From JBAXEO01 sp964541375 (GTDB lineage: Bacteria; Actinomycetota; Coriobacteriia; Anaerosomatales; JAAXUF01), in the NCBI GenBank assembly GCA_964541375.1, contig CAZIPT010000011.1, forward strand, positions 1-41,748: 41,748 nt of DNA, written 5' to 3'. Below are positions 14,175 to 21,600 of this stretch, in pieces (the first letter of the stretch is position 1; every line of letters starts with the position of its first letter). The notes beneath the pieces are model-generated. The model worked only from the letters and a program-made list of their open reading frames with translations, was not told where the DNA came from and did not search any database. The position numbers and the translations under genes were made by a program.

Positions 14175-15693
14175 TATCGAGAACGGCTCAAGCCTGATGG
14201 AACGGGTCCGAACCGACGTTGCCTCCACTCAGCCGCCTGCCGCACTGGCGCCGGGGGCATGGTGGATCTTCACCGCGGTAGCGGTGGGCACCTTCATGTC
14301 CGCGCTCGACGGCAGCGTCGTCAATGTCGTGTGGCCCGCCATGGGCGACTCGTTCCACGTCAACGTCGCCGCGATCGAGTGGGTCGTCATCATCTATCTG
14401 CTGGTCGTCAGCGGCACTCTGCTCATATTCGGGCGATTGGGCGATCTGCGCGGCTACAAGAAGATATACGTCGCCGGTTTCGTGCTCTTCGTGGTCGGCT
14501 CCGCGCTGTGCGGTCTATCGCCAAACGTGTACGTGTTGGTCGCGTTCCGTGGGTTCCAGGCGCTTGGCGCCGCCATGTTATTCGCCGCATCGCCGGCGAT
14601 CCTCACGACCAACTTCCCCCCTCAGCGGCGCGGTCAGGTTTTGGGGCTCCAGGGCACGTTCACGTATCTCGGCCTCACGGTCGGTCCACCGCTCGGCGCT
14701 CTGCTTGCCGCCCGATTCGGCTGGCCGGCGATCTTCTACATCAACGTCCCCGTTGGCTTGGCCGCCATCCTCCTCGCCTGGCGCTTCATCCCCGCCGACT
14801 CCGGGTCCGGGAACAAGGAGCGGTTCGACGTCCCCGGCGCCGTGACGTTCGTCTTCGGGCTTGTGGCGCTGGTCCTCGCGCTCAACATGGGGTCCGAGTG
14901 GGGATGGACCTCGCTGCCGATTCTGGGGCTGCTCTCAGTCGCTTTTGCGGTGCTCGCCGGGTTCATCGTATTGGAGAGTCGCGTAGAGAGCCCTCTGATG
15001 GACCTGTCGCTGTTCCGTAACCGGACGTTCTCGACCTCGTCGGTGACCGCGCTGCTCAACTACGTCTGCATCTACACGGTCGTCTTCCTGATGCCTTCCT
15101 ACCTTGAGAAGGGGCGTGGGCTTTCGCTGCCCCAGGCCGGCGTGCTGCTGATGGCGATGCCGCTGGTCATGGCGATTGTGGCGCCGCTCTCGGGCTCGTT
15201 GTCCGACCGCGTCGGCACTCGGACGCCGGTCATCCTGGGGATGGTCGTCTTGGCCGTCGGTCTGGCCGCGCTCGGTCTTCTCGGCCCGGCTGCTCCGCTG
15301 CCTGTGGTCGCGCTCGTCATGGCGGCCATCGGGTTCGGGGTCGGCGTGTTCGTTTCGCCTAACACGAGCGCGCTGATGGGCGCGGCCCCGCCTCATCGCC
15401 GAGGAATCGCATCCGGGATTCTCGCCGAGTCGCGAAATGTAGGGATGGTTCTCGGCGTCGCTCTTGCGGGTGCCGTCTTCACGACCGTGCTGGGCGGCAC
15501 CGCACCTGGGGCGAACCCCGTGACCTTCCGGGCGCTGTCCGCAGGCTTCTTCTTCGCCGCAGGCATCGCGGCCATCGGCGCGGTGGTAGCCGCGACGGCG
15601 AAGCGCCCGCTGCCTGGTGATGGTCCGGCGGCGCGAACGAACGCCGAGAAGAAGCCCGCGCAAGCCGAGTTCGAGCCCCAGGGCATCGAATAG
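14167..15693 (+). CDS. MFS drug exporter, DHA2/EmrB-QacA type (14 TM)
   Basis: 508 residues from ATG 14167; ATG 14197 is an in-frame alternative, and neither has a strong ribosome binding site. The hydrophobic profile and motifs fit the 14-helix proton-antiporter subfamily: motif D1 near ALDGSVVNVVWPA, motif A as GRLGDLRGYKK, motif C around GLTVGPPLGALLA, and the second-half LSDRVGTRTP. Such proteins export cationic or lipophilic drugs or metabolites. It is preceded by a perfect inverted repeat that overlaps the first start codon, so expression is probably controlled. It converges with the tetR gene (38-base gap), a common exporter/repressor pairing, although the repressor's apparent boxes lie on the far side of tetR. 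Substrate unknown. Confidence 0.88.
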   Translation: MVSIENGSSLMERVRTDVASTQPPAALAPGAWWIFTAVAVGTFMSALDGSVVNVVWPAMGDSFHVNVAAIEWVVIIYLLVVSGTLLIFGRLGDLRGYKKIYVAGFVLFVVGSALCGLSPNVYVLVAFRGFQALGAAMLFAASPAILTTNFPPQRRGQVLGLQGTFTYLGLTVGPPLGALLAARFGWPAIFYINVPVGLAAILLAWRFIPADSGSGNKERFDVPGAVTFVFGLVALVLALNMGSEWGWTSLPILGLLSVAFAVLAGFIVLESRVESPLMDLSLFRNRTFSTSSVTALLNYVCIYTVVFLMPSYLEKGRGLSLPQAGVLLMAMPLVMAIVAPLSGSLSDRVGTRTPVILGMVVLAVGLAALGLLGPAAPLPVVALVMAAIGFGVGVFVSPNTSALMGAAPPHRRGIASGILAESRNVGMVLGVALAGAVFTTVLGGTAPGANPVTFRALSAGFFFAAGIAAIGAVVAATAKRPLPGDGPAARTNAEKKPAQAEFEPQGIE

Positions 15694-15731
15694 CCTGACA
15701 AGCGGCTCCATCTACCGGGGCACGGCCCGCT

Positions 15732-16397
15732 TCATCCCAGCAGACGCCCAAGCCCGTCGAGGATCAGATCGAGACCGAAATCGAAGGCCGCATCATCGTC
15801 ATAGGGCTCCTCGGCGTACTGCATCGCGACGCGAGCCAAAGACGGATACTCGCCGTCCGGAATAGCATCGAGGACCTCCTGAGCCACCTCGGCGGCGTTC
15901 TCATCATCGGCCGGCGCGATGTTGGACCGCTGACTCTCGAAGCCGTAGATGTAGCTGTCGAGCGTGAGAAACGCGTTTGCCGCGAGGCCGGGGGAGAACC
16001 CAGCGCGAAGCAGCGTGTCAAGGACCCGATCCGCGTATGCCAGGCTGCTTGGGCCGCTCCGTCCCCGAGAGTCGATGAGTCCCGCGGCCCACGGGTGGTG
16101 CTCGAAGACTTCTCGTGCGGACACTGCCCGGCGCCGCATGGCGTCACGCCAGCCGACGTCACCGGAGGGGAGGTCGATCTCGGCGACAACGAGATCGACC
16201 ATCCCGTCGAGCAGATCGTCCTTACCGGCAACGTGGTTGTAGAGCGACGCGGCTTCTACCCCGAGCCGCCGGCCGAGCTCGCGCATGGTGACGGACTCGA
16301 TCCCGCTCTCGTCCGCGAGACCCATCGCGGCGCGCACCACGCGTTCCCGGTTGAGCGTGTCCCGTGTTTCGCTTCGATCTGGCGTCTGCGTGCTCGT
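15732..16397 (-). CDS. TetR-family transcriptional repressor (TetR_C_1-like)
   Basis: The N-terminal HTH is clear (LNRERVVRAAMGLADESG, VTMRELGRRLGVEAASLYNHV) and the C-terminal ligand domain resembles that of tetracycline-type repressors. The start is a problem: the frame is open to GTG 16481, but the region 16446-16501 holds promoter and operator sequences. Between GTG 16460 and the HTH there is no ATG, GTG or TTG. A strong GGAGGAGGAG (complement 16400-16409) stands just ahead of ACG at 16397, giving a 221-residue protein of normal length. I therefore place the start there, as a rare ACG start or a mutated ATG. It most likely represses itself and the divergent DUF6326 gene, and perhaps the convergent exporter. 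Ligand unknown. Confidence 0.85.
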   Translation of the reverse strand, partial: TSTQTPDRSETRDTLNRERVVRAAMGLADESGIESVTMRELGRRLGVEAASLYNHVAGKDDLLDGMVDLVVAEIDLPSGDVGWRDAMRRRAVSAREVFEHHPWAAGLIDSRGRSGPSSLAYADRVLDTLLRAGFSPGLAANAFLTLDSYIYGFESQRSNIAPADDENAAEVAQEVLDAIPDGEYPSLARVAMQYAEEPYDDDAAFDFGLDLILDGLGRLLG

Positions 16398-16445
16398 GGC
16401 TCCTCCTCCGTACGTCCTCGCGCACGGGCAAGGTTTGCAGGTCCC

Positions 16446-16475
16446 TTGACATACTAACACCGTTAGTACGATACT
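16446..16475 (+). promoter_or_regulatory. Sigma70-type promoter for the DUF6326 gene
   Basis: A consensus minus-35 TTGACA (16446-16451) is followed after 18 bases by GATACT (16470-16475). The spacer contains a complete TetR-type operator, so repressor binding would block polymerase. The gene start at 16557 gives a leader of roughly 75 bases. Confidence 0.65.
16453..16467. promoter_or_regulatory. TetR-type operator 1
   Basis: Palindrome ACTAAC-ACC-GTTAGT, extending to 17 bases with flanking T/A. It sits between the minus-35 and minus-10 elements of the DUF6326 promoter. An almost identical second site lies 34 bases away centre to centre. Confidence 0.75.
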
Positions 16476-16486
16476 GACCACAGGAA

Positions 16487-16501
16487 ACTAACAGCGTTAG
16501 T
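16487..16501. promoter_or_regulatory. TetR-type operator 2
   Basis: Palindrome ACTAAC-AGC-GTTAGT with the same half-sites as operator 1. It begins 12 bases after the minus-10, so it covers the start of the transcript. Paired sites about three helical turns apart suggest two repressor dimers controlling both divergent genes. Confidence 0.75.
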
Positions 16502-16556
16502 ATTGGCGCTCCCGTTCGAGAGCGCAGGCAGATCATGCGATCAGGAGGCTGATGTC

Positions 16557-16961
16557 ATGAGCAACATAGGGACGAGAATCTCGACACTCTGGATAGTGGT
16601 CATGTTCACCATGGTGTACGCCGATATTCTGAGCTTCATCACGCCCGGAGAGTTGCAGAAGTTGTGGGACGGAACCGCAGGCGTGAACCTCACCCCCGGG
16701 CTTCTGCTGGTGTTCGCGATCCTCTTGGAGATTCCGGTTGTGATGATCTACCTGTCGCGAGTGCTGAAGCCGACGGCGAACCGCTGGGCGAATACCGTCG
16801 CGGTCGCGGTCACCATCGTGTACGTCATCGGCGGCGGGTCGTTCAACCTGCCGCACTACATCTTCTTCGCGGCCGTAGAGATTGGCTGTATGGCCTACAT
16901 AGTCTGGTCCGTCTGGGCGCGGCGCGGCTCCGAAGCCGCAGCACTGCAACCAGTCGCCTAG
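16557..16961 (+). CDS. DUF6326-family four-helix membrane protein
   Basis: 134 residues from ATG 16557 with AGGAGG at 16543-16548; the frame is open from 16503 but the upstream part is leader. Four hydrophobic segments are visible, with conserved features of the small uncharacterised DUF6326 family: ISTLWIVVMFTMVYADI at the start, a short polar loop with FITPGELQ, and LKPTANRW before the third segment. No catalytic motif is evident. It is probably under TetR control, because two operators cover its promoter. In other actinobacteria and firmicutes such proteins are often linked to TetR or MarR regulators (recollection, not checked). Function unknown; a role in response to a membrane-active compound is inference. 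Confidence 0.75.
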   Translation: MSNIGTRISTLWIVVMFTMVYADILSFITPGELQKLWDGTAGVNLTPGLLLVFAILLEIPVVMIYLSRVLKPTANRWANTVAVAVTIVYVIGGGSFNLPHYIFFAAVEIGCMAYIVWSVWARRGSEAAALQPVA

Positions 16962-16993
16962 TTGGGTGTACGCTGGCCATGGGGAGGCGCCTC

Positions 16994-17137
16994 ATGGAGT
17001 GCTGTAGGCGAGATCAGAGTGTGATGGGAATCCTGCTGGGGATTGCCGCGGTTCTTCTCGGCGTGTCCGCTGTTGTCGGTGCAGTCGGGTTTCTGACCAT
17101 GGTCAGGAACGAGGCAGGGCAGAGACCGCGACGGTAG
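16994..17137 (+). CDS. Small single-pass membrane protein (47 aa)
   Basis: ATG 16994 has GGGGAGG at 16981-16987 with good spacing; ATG 16979 is an upstream alternative. After a short polar, Cys-containing N terminus (MECCRRDQS) there is one strongly hydrophobic segment (GILLGIAAVLLGVSAVVGAV) and a basic tail ending RPRR. No family recognised. It lies between the DUF6326 and ATC-hydrolase genes on the same strand. The clean ribosome binding site and full membrane helix favour a real gene, but it is short. Confidence 0.5.
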   Translation: MECCRRDQSVMGILLGIAAVLLGVSAVVGAVGFLTMVRNEAGQRPRR

Positions 17138-17197
17138 GGCTGGGAGCTTCGGCTGACGATCGCGCTGATGGCGGCCGTCGCGGATTCGGGGTGCCAC

Positions 17198-17866
17198 ATG
17201 GAGCAGGAACTGATCGGGATATTCACCGGCACGCTGGATGCGCACTTCCCTGCAGACTCGGGCGTCACCCGCGAGGAGTACCTGAGTGCGTTTGGGGACA
17301 CGCTCCGCAGCGAGCTCCCGGACGCGCCCGTTCTCGACGCGGACAAGGGCCCTCTGGCGACCTACATCAAGTTGAGTGTGATGGCCCTATCCATGGCGAA
17401 ACTGCAGCAGGCCTACGGTCAGTCTGAGCGAGTGATCGGCGAGCGCATCTACCGAACGGCCGACGCCTACTTCAGGCTGCCGGCGATTCGGAGATGGGTG
17501 AAGCGAAGCCTGTTCTTCTCCAGTGTCAACACCTCGCAGATCAAGGGTCGCCAGGCTGCCACGGAGCGCGCCGAGAACGGCGTCAACGGATTCAGGCTCA
17601 GATACGTCGAGGGCGCAAGTCGAGATGAGTTCGGGGTCGACTACCTGTCGTGCGGGATATGCGACTACTTCAGACGGAAGGGCATGTTCGAGTACGTGAA
17701 GTACCTGTGCTTGGTCGACTACGCGATCATGAAGAACCTGGGAATCCACTTCAGCCGGACCACGACCCTGGGCAACAATGGGCCGATGTGCGACTTCAGG
17801 TTCGCGAAGTCTGGGGCGATCGTTGAAGGTTGGCCGCCGGAGCAGCTGCCCGAATTCCGGCCGTAA
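17198..17866 (+). CDS. L-2-amino-thiazoline-4-carboxylic acid hydrolase family protein
   Basis: 222 residues from ATG 17198 (GGGG eight bases upstream); ATG 17168 is in frame. The C-terminal half matches the ATC-hydrolase family pattern: DEFGVDYLSCGICDYFRR, then LCLVDYAIMKNLGIHFSRT, and finally MCDFRF. Named members open the thiazoline ring of ATC on the way to cysteine, but most relatives are uncharacterised and may act on other cyclic or lipid-linked substrates. It heads a run of four same-strand genes (lipocalin-like, ICMT-Lgt fusion, acyltransferase), which suggests a lipid-related role rather than cysteine metabolism. No signal peptide, so cytoplasmic. Confidence 0.7.
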   Translation: MEQELIGIFTGTLDAHFPADSGVTREEYLSAFGDTLRSELPDAPVLDADKGPLATYIKLSVMALSMAKLQQAYGQSERVIGERIYRTADAYFRLPAIRRWVKRSLFFSSVNTSQIKGRQAATERAENGVNGFRLRYVEGASRDEFGVDYLSCGICDYFRRKGMFEYVKYLCLVDYAIMKNLGIHFSRTTTLGNNGPMCDFRFAKSGAIVEGWPPEQLPEFRP

Positions 17867-17925
17867 GTGCACAATGGTCAGGCGGCTCACGCCGGGGCAG
17901 GCTGGCACCGACGACGAGGGTGGTC

Positions 17926-18705
17926 ATGGCCGACTTCCGACTCGACAAGTGGTACTTCGATTGTGTCACCACAGACGGTGCCGTGCTCATCGGCTACGCC
18001 GCGAAGCTGAAGTGGGGGCTCCTCAAACTCAGCTACGGCGCGCGAATCACGAAGCCGCATGACGGCCCGCTCCTCCAGAAACAGTCTCTCTCATTCGGGC
18101 GCGTGGTCGAGAAGCCGGATTGCATCGGCTGGAGCAACGATGCGCTGAGTGTCGGTGGGAGCTGGTCCGGCGGCCGGGGAATAGGCACCACGGTTCTGTT
18201 CGACGGTCCAGATGGGGTCGTCGAGTGGCAGTGCCTTGGGGCGAACAGCGCGGTCAGCGCCCAGGTGGGCGGGGTCGCGATAGAGGGGCTGGGCTACGCC
18301 GAGAAACTAAGCATGACGATCGCGCCGTGGAAGCTTCCCTTCAACGAGTTGCGATGGGGCCGATACATCAGCGAGGACCGCAACGACTACGCCGTCTGGA
18401 TCGACGTTCGGGGAGAGGTCTCGCGCAACTGGACGTGGATGAATGGGAGCAGGTCGGCAGTAGGGACCGTCGACGACGGTGCGGTCCGGGCGGAGGGGGG
18501 CAGCCTGACCTTCGAGTCATCGCAGCCCATCCGCCGTGAGAATGTCGCAAGGACGATACTCGGACGCTTCCAGTTCCTTGCGAAGCTCCTGCCGCGACAG
18601 GTTCGGGCCATTCAAGAGGACAAGCGGCTCAGCTCCTGTGTGTTGACGAGCGGGGCCTCGGAGTCGCGAGGCTTCTCCGTCAATGAGGTAGTGGTCTGGC
18701 AGTGA
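17926..18705 (+). CDS. Lipocalin-like protein (two-lobed, AttH/carotenoid-hydratase-like)
   Basis: 259 residues from ATG 17926 (ACGAGGG upstream); the longer frame from 17830 overlaps the previous gene and is less likely. The sequence is rich in beta strands with Trp and Gly. The start DKWYFDCVTTDGAVLIGYAAK and the middle motif GLGYAEKLSM..WKLPFNELRWGRYIS are like the duplicated lipocalin proteins related to AttH and hydroxyneurosporene synthase. Such folds bind or hydrate hydrophobic polyenes and lipids. There is no signal peptide. Its stop overlaps the GTG start of the ICMT-Lgt fusion by four bases, so the two are translationally coupled and probably act on the same lipid. Family assignment is from pattern only. 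Confidence 0.5.
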   Translation: MADFRLDKWYFDCVTTDGAVLIGYAAKLKWGLLKLSYGARITKPHDGPLLQKQSLSFGRVVEKPDCIGWSNDALSVGGSWSGGRGIGTTVLFDGPDGVVEWQCLGANSAVSAQVGGVAIEGLGYAEKLSMTIAPWKLPFNELRWGRYISEDRNDYAVWIDVRGEVSRNWTWMNGSRSAVGTVDDGAVRAEGGSLTFESSQPIRRENVARTILGRFQFLAKLLPRQVRAIQEDKRLSSCVLTSGASESRGFSVNEVVVWQ

Positions 18706-20129
18706 CGCGCGAAGTGAAGGCCGAAGTGAAGGCCAAAGTGAAGGCCGTTAGAGGGTCACATCGCGCCGGCAAGGTCGCCTATGGGTCGCTGTTCGTTGTC
18801 CTTCTTCCGCTCTTGCTGGCTCTGTTCTCGGCGCGCGTGGTGATTCCCCTCAGCGTGTCGCGACTTCCGATCGCCGGGGCCGTCGCCACAATCGTCGGGC
18901 TCCTGGTCATGCTCTGGGGTATGTGGGACCTCTGGACGCTGGGTAAGGGTCTTCCGATGAATGCGTTTCCGCCCGAGAAACTCGTCGTCGGCGGGATCTA
19001 CTCGGTCGTTCCGCATCCGATTTACACGGGTTTCGTTCTTGTTTGCCTGGGCGTTTCGTTTCTGTTCGGCTCGGCCACGGGGGTGTTCCTGACAACGCCC
19101 CTCGTGGCGTTGGCGGCGATGACTCTGGTGCTGGGCTACGAGCGACCCTATCTGCTCAGGACATTCGGCACGTTGCCTCGGCCTCTTCTGGGACTCTCGA
19201 ACCTTTCGGCGTCTTTGATCGCGGTGAGTCGATTGGATCGCCTCTGGGCGCGGATCCTCCGGTCGACAGAACGACTCGCGAACTCCTGGAGTTCCGCAAG
19301 GCTTGGCCCCGCCAGGGTCATCAACCACGCGGTCTTTGCGGGTCTCGCGGGGGGAGTCGGAGCGTTCCTGGTTGTATTGATGGTCGGCAGCGAATACATC
19401 CCGGCCATCGCCGCCCTGATGCTGGCCGGAGTCTGCGGCGCAGCGATTGTCGGACAGCTGCTGGTGGGCTCGTCTGGGGGGCTGAGCAGGCCGTTTGGCT
19501 ACTTCGGCGGCTTGCTGGGAATCGGCGTACTCGGAGTTGTGCTGTACCTCTTCGATCACTCGGTGATGCTGGTGCTCGCCGCATTCTGCTTCGCCGCTCC
19601 GTGGGTCCAGGCGATCGGCAGGCTGCGTTGCCTCGTGCAGGGTTGCTGCCATGGGGCGCCCTCATCGGCGGGCTCAGGCATCGTTGTGACCAACGAGCAT
19701 TCCCGGGTGTGTGCGCTTGCGGGACTGGGCGGCCGACCCATCTATCCGACTCAGCTGTACTCGATCCTCGGGAACCTGGTTGTCGGTGCCGTCCTCGTTG
19801 CGCTGTGGGTCGTCGGCGCTCCGATTGCGCTGATCGGCGGCCTCTATCTGGTGTTGGCAGGGATGGTCCGCTTCGTCGAAGAGGGATACCGGGGTGAGCC
19901 ACTGACCAGGATCATCGGCGGGCTGCACATCTACCAGTGGTTCGCGATTGGGATGCTGGCCGCTGGTCTGCTCGCGATGACGATACCGTCCCCGGATGCG
20001 CCGACGCCGAGCTTGTCGGCCCTGGGTCCCGCTCTGGCCATGGGGGCGGTCTTCTTCGCCGTGTGCGGGTTTGCGATGGGTGTGGACTTTCCGGACTCGC
20101 AGCGAAGGTTCTCTCGGCTTTCCGGTTGA
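18702..20129 (+). CDS. ICMT/PEMT-like methyltransferase fused to Lgt-like diacylglyceryl transferase
   Basis: 475 residues from GTG 18702, which overlaps the lipocalin stop. A charged N terminus made of repeated VKAEVKAKVKA leads into a membrane domain with GGIYSVVPHPIYTGF and GYERPYLLRTFG, the motifs of isoprenylcysteine/phospholipid methyltransferases (about residues 20-160). The second half (about 205-440) is a polytopic Lgt-like domain with RLRCLVQGCCHG, RPIYPTQLYS and RFVEEGYRGEP, which match the Lgt arginine and PTQLYE-type motifs. The first Lgt motif HGGLLG reads YFGGLLG here, so the essential His of the E. coli enzyme appears replaced by Phe. I infer a lipid-head-group transferase coupled to a lipid or thiol methylase, not a housekeeping Lgt. 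Acyltransferase gene follows. Confidence 0.75.
   Translation: MTREVKAEVKAKVKAVRGSHRAGKVAYGSLFVVLLPLLLALFSARVVIPLSVSRLPIAGAVATIVGLLVMLWGMWDLWTLGKGLPMNAFPPEKLVVGGIYSVVPHPIYTGFVLVCLGVSFLFGSATGVFLTTPLVALAAMTLVLGYERPYLLRTFGTLPRPLLGLSNLSASLIAVSRLDRLWARILRSTERLANSWSSARLGPARVINHAVFAGLAGGVGAFLVVLMVGSEYIPAIAALMLAGVCGAAIVGQLLVGSSGGLSRPFGYFGGLLGIGVLGVVLYLFDHSVMLVLAAFCFAAPWVQAIGRLRCLVQGCCHGAPSSAGSGIVVTNEHSRVCALAGLGGRPIYPTQLYSILGNLVVGAVLVALWVVGAPIALIGGLYLVLAGMVRFVEEGYRGEPLTRIIGGLHIYQWFAIGMLAAGLLAMTIPSPDAPTPSLSALGPALAMGAVFFAVCGFAMGVDFPDSQRRFSRLSG
18711..18746 (+). repeat. Three tandem 12-base repeats in the fusion gene's N terminus
   Basis: GAAGTGAAGGCC occurs at 18711 and 18723, and AAAGTGAAGGCC at 18735. 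In frame they encode (E/K)VKA units. Copy number could vary by slippage without shifting the frame, changing the length of the cytoplasmic basic tail. Confidence 0.8.
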
Positions 20130-20229
20130 TGATTCTGCTTCGGGATTCCCGCTATCATGAACGGCGGCCATTTTCGGGGAGCGCGCCCGTGTTGTCCGCT
20201 GCATCCGGGATCGACGAAGGCGAAGCGGC

Positions 20230-21465
20230 TTGGACGATGCGCAACAGAGGGACGTCATGCTCGACGCGCTCAAGGGCGCGGCGATCATTCTGGTGGTCCT
20301 GGGCCACTCCGTAGGGTCGTGGAAGCTTGCGCAGCTGATCTTCTCCTTTCACATGCCGCTCTTCCTCTTTCTGAGCGGCACGACGGCGGGAATCCAGTAC
20401 CGCCGAGGAGGCATCAGGTTGTCTCGGCGTGCGTGGGCGCTTCTCGTGCCGTACTTCGTCTGGCTGTTCATATTCGTGTTCGTGAGCTGGCCGACGTTCC
20501 AACCCAAGTTGATGGTGTCCGTACTGAACCCCCGAGCCGGCTCGCTCTGGTATCTCTACGTGCTCTTCTGCATGTGGCTCGTGCTGTGGGTGCTGGATCG
20601 CCTGCCGGGCTCGACATCCCGTTGGGTGATCCTGGTGGCAGCTGCGGCTCTTCTGCTCCCGCACCCCGGTGCCGTTGAGCCCTACTCGGTCGAGCAACTG
20701 TCCGGCCTAGCGACGAACAGCCTCTCGCAGGCCAACACCGCGGCGGGCGTTCTAGGCTGGCGGAGCGTGCTCTGGTTCTTCCCGTTCTTCGGCGTCGGAT
20801 TCCTGTGCACAACCGAAGGCATGCGGCAGACATTCGCTCGGAGCCGCAACTGGATCGGTGCAGGCGTCGCGTGGGCGCTTCTCATCGTCGTGCTGTGGCC
20901 ACCCTTCGCCGTGCCTGGCCAGGCGCCGTCCATTCCGGGCTTTGGGGCTGTAACGGGGCTGGGGGACTACTTCTACATCTGGTACCGGTATCTGCTGGCC
21001 GCAGCCGGAATAGCCACAGTCATTGGGGCACTGACCCACGTGACGGGTCGTCTCGAGTCGTGGCTCGCGTGGCTTGGACGTCGGAGTCTGGCCATCTACG
21101 TCATGCACGTGCCCTTCCTGGCGTGGTCGCCGTTTGTTTTGCTGGGTCCGCTCAAGCCGTTGTGGGGACCGCTCGTGTGGCTCGGCAATGCCGTCTATGC
21201 GACGGGCATGAGCGTTCTGCTCGCGGTGCCCATCAAGCGCAACCCGGTCGCGAACTCGATCCTGCTCGGTGCCGTGTGGCCGCGTCTGCCGCTGCCCTCA
21301 TTGGCTGCCTACTCCTGCGCGGCAGGCGCTTGTGGCTTCGTACTCGTCTACCTGCAGCGGAGAGGCACACTCCGGGCGTTGGTGGTCTTCGTCGTGATCA
21401 CTGCGGTGCTGGCTCTCGCCCCGAGGATCTGGCAGCGGCTCAGCGGGGCTCCCCAGCCGGCCTAG
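20230..21465 (+). CDS. Acyltransferase-3 family membrane protein (OafA/YrhL-like)
   Basis: 411 residues from TTG 20230 (GAAGG at 20216-20220); ATG 20257 with GAGGGA is an alternative but would cut into the first conserved helix. The N terminus has the family hallmark LDALKGAAIILVVLGHSVG with the catalytic-type His, followed by FSFHMPLFLFLSG and about ten membrane segments; GRRSLAIYVMHVPFLAW is near the C-terminal third. Such enzymes move acetyl or other acyl groups onto sugars, peptidoglycan or lipids on the outer face of the membrane. It sits 100 bases after the ICMT-Lgt fusion on the same strand and may finish the same envelope modification. There is no fused SGNH domain. Confidence 0.88.
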   Translation: MDDAQQRDVMLDALKGAAIILVVLGHSVGSWKLAQLIFSFHMPLFLFLSGTTAGIQYRRGGIRLSRRAWALLVPYFVWLFIFVFVSWPTFQPKLMVSVLNPRAGSLWYLYVLFCMWLVLWVLDRLPGSTSRWVILVAAAALLLPHPGAVEPYSVEQLSGLATNSLSQANTAAGVLGWRSVLWFFPFFGVGFLCTTEGMRQTFARSRNWIGAGVAWALLIVVLWPPFAVPGQAPSIPGFGAVTGLGDYFYIWYRYLLAAAGIATVIGALTHVTGRLESWLAWLGRRSLAIYVMHVPFLAWSPFVLLGPLKPLWGPLVWLGNAVYATGMSVLLAVPIKRNPVANSILLGAVWPRLPLPSLAAYSCAAGACGFVLVYLQRRGTLRALVVFVVITAVLALAPRIWQRLSGAPQPA

Positions 21466-21600
21466 CGTGTCGCCGCTGGCTGCCGCTCGCCCCAACCTGC
21501 CCCTCGTGCCGCGCGTCTTGCCTTGCGTCAAGGGGCACCCTGCTTGTGCCGATAACACAGGTAAGGCGCCAGAGGCTGCGCCTCGCGCTTCGGAGGAATC

